DNA of 6,634 nt from Candidatus Eiseniibacteriota bacterium (lineage in GTDB: Bacteria > Joyebacterota > Joyebacteria > Joyebacterales > Joyebacteraceae): contig JAUWRQ010000064.1 of assembly GCA_030610515.1 (NCBI GenBank), forward strand, positions 1 through 6,634, given 5' to 3'. A program made the translations under genes and the position numbers. Positions 1 through 5,765 of the stretch are shown here, piece after piece. The first letter of the stretch is position 1. Each line of letters opens with the position of its first letter. The notes below the pieces were generated by a model. It did not search any database and was not told the DNA's origin. It worked only from the letters and a program-made list of their open reading frames with translations.

Positions 1-1333
1 CCGAGTCGAACGGGAACTCCTGGAGTTCCGGGTTCTCTTCGTCCTCAGTCGGCGATCTCGTGCCCAGCTTGGTGGACATGGTGACGAGCGCGGCCTCGGT
101 CGGATCGCCGATCGGATACCACTCGTGGTGATCCTCGTCCGGTTCGTGTATCTCCGCGTTCGACGCCATCGTTGCTGCGTCCATCAGTATCTCTATCTCG
201 TCGATGCCCTCCTGGGACAGCGGACTGTCGCTCTCGTCCCGGATGTCGCCCGTCGGCTGATAGCCCAGGCCGGTCATGGAGAAGTGCTTGCCGCTGAACC
301 AGACGCGGGTGACCGTCATCTCGTTCTTCGTGAGAGTCCCGGTCTTGTCGGTGCAGATCACGCCCGTGGAGCCGAGCGTCTCGACCGATGGGAGGTTCTT
401 AACGACGGCGTTCAGGTCGGCGAGATTCTTGCTCGTCGTGGAGAGCGCGACGGTGACCTGCGCGGGGAGCGCCTGCGGCACGAGCGCGACCGCGATGCCG
501 AGCGCGTAGACCATGCTCGTGAAGAGCGTGAACCCCTGCCAGTACGCGATGCCGAAGAGCGCTCCACCCACGACGACGACCGTAATCGTGAGCCACTTCG
601 CCAGCGTCGAGAGCTCCTTCTCGAGCGGGGATTTCACGTCGACCGTCTGTTGCGTGAGACCGGCGATCGTGCCCATCTCGGTGTTCATGCCCGTGGCCAC
701 GACGACCCCGGTCGCCGTGCCGGCGGCCACCGTGGTGCCCACGTACGCCATGTTGTCGCGCTCGGCGAGGACGCTCTCCTCGCGGATGGCGTTCGAGTGC
801 TTGCCTTGCGGCGTCGATTCGCCGGTCAGTGAGAACTCGTTCGTGCGGAGGTCGAACGACTCGATGACGCGTATGTCGGCAGGGACCTTGTCTCCGGCCT
901 CGATCTTGATGATGTCTCCGGGCACGAGCTCGCTCTGAGGACGCTCGGCGAGTTCGCCGTCGACGACGACCTTGGTGGGAGATTGAATGAGCTCCTTCAG
1001 GCTCTCCAGGATGCGACTGACCTTGTACTCCTGGACGAACCCGATGACCGCGTTGATGAGCACGATGACGACCATCACCGAGCCGTCGCGGAAGCTCCCG
1101 ATGGCGAACGAGATCGTCGCAGCCACTATGAGGACTATCACGAGAACGTCGCGGAACTGCGACAGGAAAATGAGCCACTTCGGCTTGGAGACGTCGGTGT
1201 CGAGTTCGTTCGAGCCGTGTTCGGCGCGACGCTTCGCGGCCTCGTCGCGTGAGAGGCCCTTCTCGGTCGTGCGAAGGTCCTCGAGAACCTCCGCGGCGGT
1301 TATCCTGTAGTGTCGAAGGCCATCAGCGGACAT
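1..1333 (-). CDS. Type II cation-transporting P-type ATPase, N-terminal 444 residues (cut by window edge)
   Basis: An ATP-driven cation pump of the inner membrane, of the P2 (SERCA/PMCA-like) group. The reading frame is open from the ATG at 1333 to the left edge. Domains in order: an N-terminal cation ATPase region (residues about 8-60), TM1-TM2 (about 61-80 and 83-103), the actuator domain with TGES at 170-173, TM3-TM4 (about 247-265 and 272-296), then the phosphorylation motif ICTDKTGTLT at 326-335 with Asp329 as the phosphorylated residue. The start of the nucleotide-binding domain follows, with GDPTEAAL at 409-416 and FPFDS at 440-444. The C-terminal half (rest of the N domain, the hinge, TM5-TM10) is outside the window. 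No heavy-metal binding domain or CPC motif is present, which argues against a P1B pump. The TM4 ion-site motif reads PQALP (286-290) instead of PEGLP, so the ion is uncertain. The ATG has AAGGGA 5 nt upstream and its own promoter about 110 bp upstream. Confidence 0.96.
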   Translation of the reverse strand, partial: MSADGLRHYRITAAEVLEDLRTTEKGLSRDEAAKRRAEHGSNELDTDVSKPKWLIFLSQFRDVLVIVLIVAATISFAIGSFRDGSVMVVIVLINAVIGFVQEYKVSRILESLKELIQSPTKVVVDGELAERPQSELVPGDIIKIEAGDKVPADIRVIESFDLRTNEFSLTGESTPQGKHSNAIREESVLAERDNMAYVGTTVAAGTATGVVVATGMNTEMGTIAGLTQQTVDVKSPLEKELSTLAKWLTITVVVVGGALFGIAYWQGFTLFTSMVYALGIAVALVPQALPAQVTVALSTTSKNLADLNAVVKNLPSVETLGSTGVICTDKTGTLTKNEMTVTRVWFSGKHFSMTGLGYQPTGDIRDESDSPLSQEGIDEIEILMDAATMASNAEIHEPDEDHHEWYPIGDPTEAALVTMSTKLGTRSPTEDEENPELQEFPFDS

Positions 1334-1436
1334 GCGCGTCCCTTCGGCGATGATGCGGAGCGCCCAGCTCGTCCAGTGGTGACGTGGGCGCACTCAGTCG
1401 GCCCGCGACTCAACGCGACCGACGACCGCGCCCGAA
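1334..1436 (-). other. Predicted 5' leader of the P-type ATPase mRNA, with potential RNA structure
   Basis: If transcription starts about 7 nt after the -10 box, the ATPase mRNA has a leader of about 100 nt. Its first bases (1433-1428, GGGCGC) can pair perfectly with GCGCCC at 1391-1386. Inside this helix, AGTCG/CGACT at 1396-1400 and 1406-1410 form a 5-bp hairpin. The same segment (1397-1401, CCGAC on the transcript) could instead pair with GTCGG at 1423-1419, so two exclusive folds are possible. I do not recognise a known riboswitch class (M-box, yybP-ykoY or others). Short GC-rich pairings arise easily by chance in such a genome, so the structure is only a suggestion. Confidence 0.3.
1339..1344 (-). 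promoter_or_regulatory. Ribosome binding site of the P-type ATPase
   Basis: AAGGGA lies 5 nt before the ATG at 1333. It supports this start over any codon further upstream in the leader. Confidence 0.6.
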
Positions 1437-1442
1437 TGCGAC

Positions 1443-1472
1443 ATTATACCAAACCGCCCCCCCGGCGTGCAA
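1443..1472 (-). promoter_or_regulatory. Sigma-70 type promoter for the P-type ATPase gene
   Basis: On the minus strand there is a -35 box TTGCAC (1472-1467), an 18-nt spacer, and a perfect -10 box TATAAT (1448-1443). Four of six -35 positions match the TTGACA consensus. The site is in non-coding DNA directly upstream of the ATPase, and an AT-rich hexamer stands out in this GC-rich sequence. The spacer contains a run of seven G, and a TTTGG precedes the -10 box. The predicted start of transcription is near 1436. This makes the ATPase a transcription unit separate from the upstream lipoprotein gene. Confidence 0.7.
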
Positions 1473-1533
1473 GGGAGGCCGGTGGGTCGGGAGTGTTTGC
1501 GCTTCCGTGCGGGCACTGGCGAAGGAGGACGAC

Positions 1534-1581
1534 GAGAGGGCGCGCGCACCAGGGTGAGCACGGTGAGAGGGCGGGCGCGCC
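1534..1581. repeat. Imperfect 17-bp direct repeat, 31-bp period
   Basis: GAGAGGGCGCGCGCACC at 1534-1550 recurs as GAGAGGGCGGGCGCGCC at 1565-1581, with 15 of 17 bases identical. A shorter GGTGAG is also repeated at 1553-1558 and 1562-1567. It lies about 60-110 bp upstream of the ATPase -35 box. It could be a tandem regulator-binding site, but low-complexity GC-rich sequence is an equally good explanation. Confidence 0.4.
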
Positions 1582-1666
1582 GGGGTCCGGCTCCCTAGCG
1601 TCGGAACCCCATGGACATCCACATCCGCTCGAGCAAACCGGGTTTCGACTCGCCCGAGAGGATGGT

Positions 1667-1683
1667 GGTGGGAAGTCCCCACC
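1667..1683 (-). terminator. Possible transcription terminator after the lipoprotein gene
   Basis: A perfect 6-bp GC-rich stem (GGTGGG/CCCACC) with a 5-nt loop starts 14 nt after the lipoprotein stop codon. No U-rich tract follows, so it is not a classical intrinsic terminator. It could still stall polymerase or protect the 3' end. A second imperfect hairpin (CGAG/CTCG and AAACC/GGTTT, 1630-1652) lies further downstream, also without a U-tract. Confidence 0.35.
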
Positions 1684-1697
1684 TAAGGTCGTGTTCC

Positions 1698-3164
1698 CTA
1701 TTTCTTCGAAACGACCGGGACGTAGATGAGAACCCGAGGACTCTCGTCAGTTTCGGGCGGGTACTCCTCGAAACACGGCGTCGCCCGGTCGTGTTCGTAG
1801 GCCGATCCTGGGAGCCAGACCCCGAAGATCCTCCCCCAGGTTTCGCCTATGCCCGTCATGTCGGTCTCGAAGACCGCGAACTCGGCCTCCGGGACGCTGT
1901 GGACGAACAGCCCCTCCGGAACGTCGGTGTCGTCCGCGACGGCCATGCCGGCCAGATAGTAGAACGATTCGCCCTCTCCGATCGCGTAGGTGACCCCGTA
2001 GTAGCCCTTGTTCGTCGAGAGCGGAAGGAGCACGTCCTGGTGGGGCATGAACCGGTTCATCCATAGATCCTCGAACGCCTCAGGGGTCGCCTGCTCGGTG
2101 GATTCGAACCGCTCACGCACGCCGACGACGGTGAGGGGGCCGGCCGTGAGTATCTTGGGCTCCGTGCCATCAGCGGGAGTCTTCTTTTCCACGGGTGTTG
2201 CGTCTTTCTTCTCTTTGGCCGACACCTTCGTGGCACCATTCTTCATCATTCGGGGTCCCTCGCCGGGTACGACGAGCGTGTTCTCCGTCGTGAACTCCCT
2301 GGAGAGCGGGATCGTCATTTTCTGGGGGCCTTCCACCTTCATCTCGCCGTCGGCGACTCCCATCGAGAACTCGCTCACGACCAGGCCCTTCTTGTAGGCG
2401 AAGTGTGTCGTTCCGGAACCGCTCAGCTCACCGGTCGTGGCCACAGTCGCGCCGCCCTGCACGGTCTTGCCCTTCATGGTTCCCGTGAACTCGGTCTCGA
2501 TCCTCGCGCACTCGTAGTCGTCGACTACCTCGAAGCCCGCGAGCGTGTTGACGCCGTTCATGACGAGCTCGAGCGTCCCGGAGCCCTCCTCGTCCTCGAC
2601 GATGGTGGTCGTCGAGTTCCACGAGTCACCGATCTTCACCGGCTCGCCGGGCATGTCGATGAAGAGGGCCGAGAATTCAGTGCCGAGGCCCCGCGTGCCT
2701 CCGATTCCGAGGTCATACCGGATCTCGTCGGCCTTCTCATAGTTGCTCTCGACGCCCAGGGTTGACAGGGTCATCTCGAACTCGGCGCCGATGACGTCAT
2801 CCGCGGCGGCAACCATGTCACCCTGCGGCATCGAGATCGAGAGCGCGAAGTCGTCGATGGTCATTCCGAGGCGCTGCGACTCGCCCTCCAGCGCCCTCGG
2901 TGTGATCGTGTACGCCATGTACTGCTCGGAGACGACCTCCATCGCGTTGCCCATGATCTCCATCGTCTGCAGAAAGTCGCTGGTCAGCTCGTAGCTCAGA
3001 GCTTCGCCATCCGGCATCCTGTGCTCCAGGATGATGCCTGTCTCACGGTCGCCCCACCACGCCTCCGCGACCTTCGTCTGAGACGCGCAGCCCGCGATGA
3101 AGCAGATCGCGACCAGGCCTGCGCCCAGGACGAGCAGTGTGTGGGTGAGCTTGCCTCCGTGCAT
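1698..3164 (-). CDS. Two-domain lipoprotein with a C-terminal GyrI-like (AraC effector-binding type) domain
   Basis: A 488-residue envelope lipoprotein. Residues 1-25 form a signal peptide ending in the lipobox FIAGC, with lipidated Cys26. The next residue is Ala, not Asp, which suits outer-membrane sorting. Residues about 35-300 are a beta-rich region with IDMPGEPVKIGDSW (169-182), the kind of phrase seen in DUF6263-type secreted proteins. That assignment is tentative. A charged Lys/Thr/Pro/Ala linker (about 301-335) leads to residues 337-488, which match the GyrI-like/Cass2 ligand-binding fold: FYYLAGMAV (401-409), VPEGL (415-419), AVFETD (430-435), FEEYPP (465-470) and a terminal IYVPV strand (480-484). 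Such domains usually bind small, often cationic, organic molecules in the cytoplasm, so an exported copy is unusual. The ATG at 3164 is chosen because AGGGAGG lies 5 nt upstream and the signal peptide begins there. A longer frame to 3386 would overlap the MarC-like gene and bury the signal peptide. It is probably co-transcribed with that gene, 20 bp upstream. Confidence 0.9.
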   Translation of the reverse strand: MHGGKLTHTLLVLGAGLVAICFIAGCASQTKVAEAWWGDRETGIILEHRMPDGEALSYELTSDFLQTMEIMGNAMEVVSEQYMAYTITPRALEGESQRLGMTIDDFALSISMPQGDMVAAADDVIGAEFEMTLSTLGVESNYEKADEIRYDLGIGGTRGLGTEFSALFIDMPGEPVKIGDSWNSTTTIVEDEEGSGTLELVMNGVNTLAGFEVVDDYECARIETEFTGTMKGKTVQGGATVATTGELSGSGTTHFAYKKGLVVSEFSMGVADGEMKVEGPQKMTIPLSREFTTENTLVVPGEGPRMMKNGATKVSAKEKKDATPVEKKTPADGTEPKILTAGPLTVVGVRERFESTEQATPEAFEDLWMNRFMPHQDVLLPLSTNKGYYGVTYAIGEGESFYYLAGMAVADDTDVPEGLFVHSVPEAEFAVFETDMTGIGETWGRIFGVWLPGSAYEHDRATPCFEEYPPETDESPRVLIYVPVVSKK

Positions 3165-3169
3165 TTGTG

Positions 3170-3177
3170 CCTCCCTT
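3170..3177 (-). promoter_or_regulatory. Strong ribosome binding site fixing the lipoprotein start
   Basis: AAGGGAGG ends 5 nt before the ATG at 3164. It sits in the 20-bp gap after the MarC-like stop codon. It decides for the 488-residue form over the longer open frame. Confidence 0.85.
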
Positions 3178-3184
3178 CGGGCGT

Positions 3185-3778
3185 CTATGCGCCCGCTCCC
3201 ATGAACTGTGCGATTCCCGTCATGAGCATCTGGATGGCGACCGCCACGAGGAGCATCCCCATGAGCCGCTCGATGGCGATGAGGCCTCTCTTGCGCAGCA
3301 GTCTCGCGAGTGGACCCGAGAGCAGGAGGATGATGCCGGTCAGGACCCACGCCGCGGCCACTGCAGCCAGCCACTCGGGCCAGCACCCCGGCTGGCGGCT
3401 CGCGATGAGGAGGACGACGGCCATGGCCGATGGCCCCGCCACGTACGGGATGGCGAGAGGCACGATGAACGGCTCGCCGGGCGGCGCGTCGACGCCTAAT
3501 CCACCCGCCTGCGGGAAGACCATCCGGATCGCGATGAGGAGGAGCACAGTGCCGCCGGCCGCCGTGAGCGCGGGTTCGCTGATCTGAAGCGCCCGCATGA
3601 GCGATCTGCCCGTGAAAAGGAACGCCACGAGGACCGCAAGGGCGATGAGAAGCTCGCGGACAATGACGCGCGTGTGACGCTTGCTGTCGACGTTCTTGAG
3701 AGCCGACATGAAGAGCGGGATGTTCCCGAACGGGTCCATCACGAGAAAGAGGAGCATCGCCGCTGAGAAGATGGTCAT
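3185..3778 (-). CDS. yhgN: MarC/YhgN family (UPF0056) integral membrane protein
   Basis: A 197-residue inner-membrane protein, the usual length for the family, with about six hydrophobic segments: residues 3-24, 41-56, 71-88, 104-127, 136-160 and 168-193. The signature motifs are present: DPFGNIPLF near the N-terminus (15-23), VRELLIAL (40-47), and PFIVPLAIPYVAGPSA (103-118). The second half ends with IERLMGMLLVAVAIQM (169-184). From memory these match E. coli YhgN more closely than MarC itself. No transport substrate is established for the family, and the old link of MarC to multidrug resistance has not held up. The ATG at 3778 has AGGAGA 6 nt upstream. The lipoprotein start lies 20 bp beyond the stop, so the two genes probably form an operon. 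The 98 bp upstream shows no convincing promoter. Confidence 0.95.
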   Translation of the reverse strand: MTIFSAAMLLFLVMDPFGNIPLFMSALKNVDSKRHTRVIVRELLIALAVLVAFLFTGRSLMRALQISEPALTAAGGTVLLLIAIRMVFPQAGGLGVDAPPGEPFIVPLAIPYVAGPSAMAVVLLIASRQPGCWPEWLAAVAAAWVLTGIILLLSGPLARLLRKRGLIAIERLMGMLLVAVAIQMLMTGIAQFMGAGA

Positions 3779-3876
3779 GATCTGTCTCCTGACATTCGGG
3801 GGCGTCGCCGGCGCTGTCTATACGGCACGCGGGCCCCGGCGGCCGTCGGCCACGGAGCCCGTCACACCTCTGCGCG

Positions 3877-4413
3877 CTACCGAGCGCGGAGCTTCAGGAG
3901 CGCCTCGGTGGACCACTTCCGGATGTCGTCCCAGTCGCGGTAGTCGCCCGCCAGCGACTTCATGGTCTTGAGCATGATCCGTCTTGCGAACGGGAGTCCG
4001 CGTATGATCTCCCGGTCGGTCGGGACGGCCCCCGCGAACAGGCCGATGGCGACAGGCGTCACCTCAGGATGCTCCTTCCAGAGCTTCGAGAGGAACCCCT
4101 TGGACGTCTCCCTGTTCTCGGGCGTGTCGGTCTTCATCGTGAGGCACACCACGTAGGCGGCGATGGGGATCTGCGCGAGACTGCGTAGGTGGCGCTTCAC
4201 GAACCGGTGTGCGGCGCCGTGCAGGCGTCCCGCCTGAACGGGCGTTCCGATGACGACCGCGGAGTAGCCATCGAGGTTCTCGACCTCGTCAACACGTCGG
4301 ACGTCGACATCGGCGCCTTCGTTCCTCATCCCCTCGCCGATGGCCTCAGCGACGCCGCGCGTTGAACCGGCCCACGTCGCGTATGCCACGAGTACTCTAC
4401 CTTCGTCGTTCAT
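3877..4413 (-). CDS. Flavodoxin-domain protein, HemG-like (menaquinone-dependent protoporphyrinogen oxidase type)
   Basis: A 178-residue cytoplasmic flavodoxin-fold protein, about the size of HemG. The FMN phosphate-binding loop is clear after the first strand: VLVAYATWAGSTRGVAEAI (7-25), with T13-WAGST-18. The second strand and loop, YSAVVIGTPVQAGRLHG (50-66), fits the loop contacting the isoalloxazine ring. The C-terminal GDYRDWDDIRKW (156-167) resembles the GDFRDWDAIRxW ending of HemG-like proteins. In HemG this fold oxidises protoporphyrinogen IX using quinone. No heme gene is nearby, so a general FMN-dependent redox role is as likely, and I give no symbol. The ATG at 4413 has AGAAGG 5 nt upstream. 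The gene is 114 bp after the SGNH hydrolase stop and 98 bp before the MarC-like start, in the same direction. Confidence 0.9.
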   Translation of the reverse strand: MNDEGRVLVAYATWAGSTRGVAEAIGEGMRNEGADVDVRRVDEVENLDGYSAVVIGTPVQAGRLHGAAHRFVKRHLRSLAQIPIAAYVVCLTMKTDTPENRETSKGFLSKLWKEHPEVTPVAIGLFAGAVPTDREIIRGLPFARRIMLKTMKSLAGDYRDWDDIRKWSTEALLKLRAR

Positions 4414-4527
4414 GTCGACCTTCTTTCGGGGTGTCTTCCGGACAACGCGCGCGGTGCCGCGCTGCCCGCGTGTTCTCCTGATCAGTCGAGCCAGCCGCGT
4501 CCGGCTACCACTGTCGCCCCGCAGCCG

Positions 4528-5679
4528 CTACGGCGCCTGGTCGAGCCAACCGCGCTCGGCGAATTCGAGCGCGACGGCCGCGGACCAAAACCTGATGCCC
4601 TCGGCGCTCAGGTGGATGGTGTCGCCGGGCGGCATGAGTTCTTCGGTCGAGCGCCCCTGTCCCCTCGCCTCGGACGCGAGCGACAGGAACGCGATGCCGG
4701 CGTCGCCCGCGAAACCTCCAAACAGCCTCGTTACTCTGTCGAAGTCGAACTCGACGTCGTACGGGGCGGTGAGCTCGGCCGCTGCTTCGGTGTCGATCTC
4801 GGGAAGATGCAGGTTTTCGACGACGAGGAACTCGGCTCCTCCTGACGACGCAACGTCGCGCATGCGAGCGACGAGCATCCGCGTCACGCGCCAGCGCTCC
4901 CGCTCCAGGGCGCCGTACGTCGACTTGTAGGGCGTGAGCTCGAAGTGCTCGTCCAGCGGAAGCCCTCCGCCCGGGGCATCGGACGAGAGGATCCTGAGCT
5001 TCCCGAGCGCCAGTCCGAACGTCCGGTAGACGAGCGAGTACTTCCAGATCGGGTTCGCGGCGCGCCGTCCTCCCGCTCCGGCGAAGGCGATCGGGTATCC
5101 GTGCACGACGAGCCTCCCGGTGTCCGCGGGGTCCGTCTCGAAGTACGGCTTCCCGTGGCGCTTGGCGTTGTCGCGGATGTCGTTCACGCAGAACGTGTAG
5201 ACGACGATGTCGGGCTCGAACGCCATCCCCAGGTGCTCGAGCAGTATCAGGCTTTGGTCCGTCCCGTACGCGCGCACGCCCAGGTTCAAAACCTCGAACC
5301 TCCCGTCGAGTTCGCCCTCGAGGACCCTGTGCGGGCGTTCGGCGGGGTCGACCTCCCACGCCTCCGTCGTCGAGTCGCCGATGAGGACGATGCGCGGCCG
5401 GATCTTCTCGATCTCGCGTTCGTCGTCGCAGAACCCTCGTGAGCTGATGCTGACGTCGTGTCCCCCGCGCCCGCGGCTCGGGTAGTACCTTCCGTGCGAG
5501 AACGGCCTGTGGAAGTGTCCCAAGAGCGGCGAGAACTGGACGAAGTCCTCGGAGCCGTGACGCGAGCCGCGCACGCCGAGGACGACGTACGCCACAGCGT
5601 CGACGACCGCGACGCAGACGGCCGCCGCCACGATGAGGACGAGTAGATTCGTGAAAAGACCGTGCCTGCGGCGCGCCAC
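4528..5679 (-). CDS. Membrane-anchored SGNH/GDSL-family hydrolase
   Basis: A 383-residue protein with a basic N-terminus (ARRRH) and one hydrophobic segment (about 9-36). It is probably anchored in the inner membrane with the catalytic domain outside. The SGNH blocks are in order: block I IVLIGDSTTEAW (97-108) with nucleophile Ser103; block II NLGVRAYGTDQ (132-142) with Gly134; block III YTFCVNDIRDN (161-171) with Asn166; block V GDTIHLSAEG (352-361) with Asp353 and His356. All four family residues are therefore present. Such enzymes are esterases, lipases or acyl-transfer enzymes acting on lipids or envelope polysaccharides. The substrate here is unknown. Block III has CVND in place of the common GxND. 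The start is a GTG at 5679, supported by AAGGAG 6 nt upstream and by the signal-anchor that follows directly. A longer arginine-rich frame on the same strand (4505-5797) is a shadow. Confidence 0.92.
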   Translation of the reverse strand: MARRRHGLFTNLLVLIVAAAVCVAVVDAVAYVVLGVRGSRHGSEDFVQFSPLLGHFHRPFSHGRYYPSRGRGGHDVSISSRGFCDDEREIEKIRPRIVLIGDSTTEAWEVDPAERPHRVLEGELDGRFEVLNLGVRAYGTDQSLILLEHLGMAFEPDIVVYTFCVNDIRDNAKRHGKPYFETDPADTGRLVVHGYPIAFAGAGGRRAANPIWKYSLVYRTFGLALGKLRILSSDAPGGGLPLDEHFELTPYKSTYGALERERWRVTRMLVARMRDVASSGGAEFLVVENLHLPEIDTEAAAELTAPYDVEFDFDRVTRLFGGFAGDAGIAFLSLASEARGQGRSTEELMPPGDTIHLSAEGIRFWSAAVALEFAERGWLDQAP

Positions 5680-5685
5680 ACGTTT

Positions 5686-5691
5686 CTCCTT
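5686..5691 (-). promoter_or_regulatory. Ribosome binding site fixing the GTG start of the SGNH hydrolase
   Basis: AAGGAG lies 6 nt before the GTG at 5679. No ATG in this frame gives a full signal-anchor, so this site decides the start. Confidence 0.8.
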
Positions 5692-5765
5692 GCGTCACGG
5701 ACGGGGGTCTGCGGCGGGAACTGACACCATTACCATACCACGATGGAAGGCGGTCGGGCCAGAGC

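Larger units (their letters stand above)
1334..1697. other. Intergenic region of 364 bp between lipoprotein and ATPase genes
   Basis: Neither strand carries a believable gene here. The open frames that cross it are arginine- and proline-rich, have no homology I recognise, and run antisense into neighbouring genes. In transcription order the region holds a hairpin just after the lipoprotein stop (1667-1683), a second imperfect inverted repeat (1630-1652), an imperfect 17-bp direct repeat (1534-1581), the ATPase promoter (1443-1472) and the ATPase leader. Confidence 0.75.

Noticed and set aside
125..832. Plus-strand open frames across the ATPase and other genes
   Set aside because: They are antisense to well-supported genes and have shadow-type composition. 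None carries a recognisable domain.
399..1178. Minus-strand open frame of 259 codons inside the ATPase gene
   Set aside because: The translation is rich in Arg and His and low in complexity, and it lies in another frame of an unambiguous P-type ATPase.
3165..3386. N-terminal extension of the lipoprotein to an upstream start at 3386
   Set aside because: It would overlap the MarC-like gene, is arginine- and histidine-rich, and would place the signal peptide at residue 75. The strong ribosome binding site fixes the ATG at 3164.
3779..3876. Search for a promoter or terminator between the flavodoxin and MarC-like genes
   Set aside because: It holds only short GC-rich palindromes (GGCC-type) and a weak TATAGA. 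Nothing forms a convincing signal.
4449..4462. GCGCGG-TG-CCGCGC inverted repeat between the SGNH and flavodoxin genes
   Set aside because: The loop is only 2 nt, there is no U-tract, and alternating GC sequence forms such palindromes by chance.
5692..5765. Possible promoter before the SGNH hydrolase (TGGTATGGT on the minus strand)
   Set aside because: The -10 match is partial and I see no acceptable -35 box at the right distance. The gene may be read from the upstream unit.
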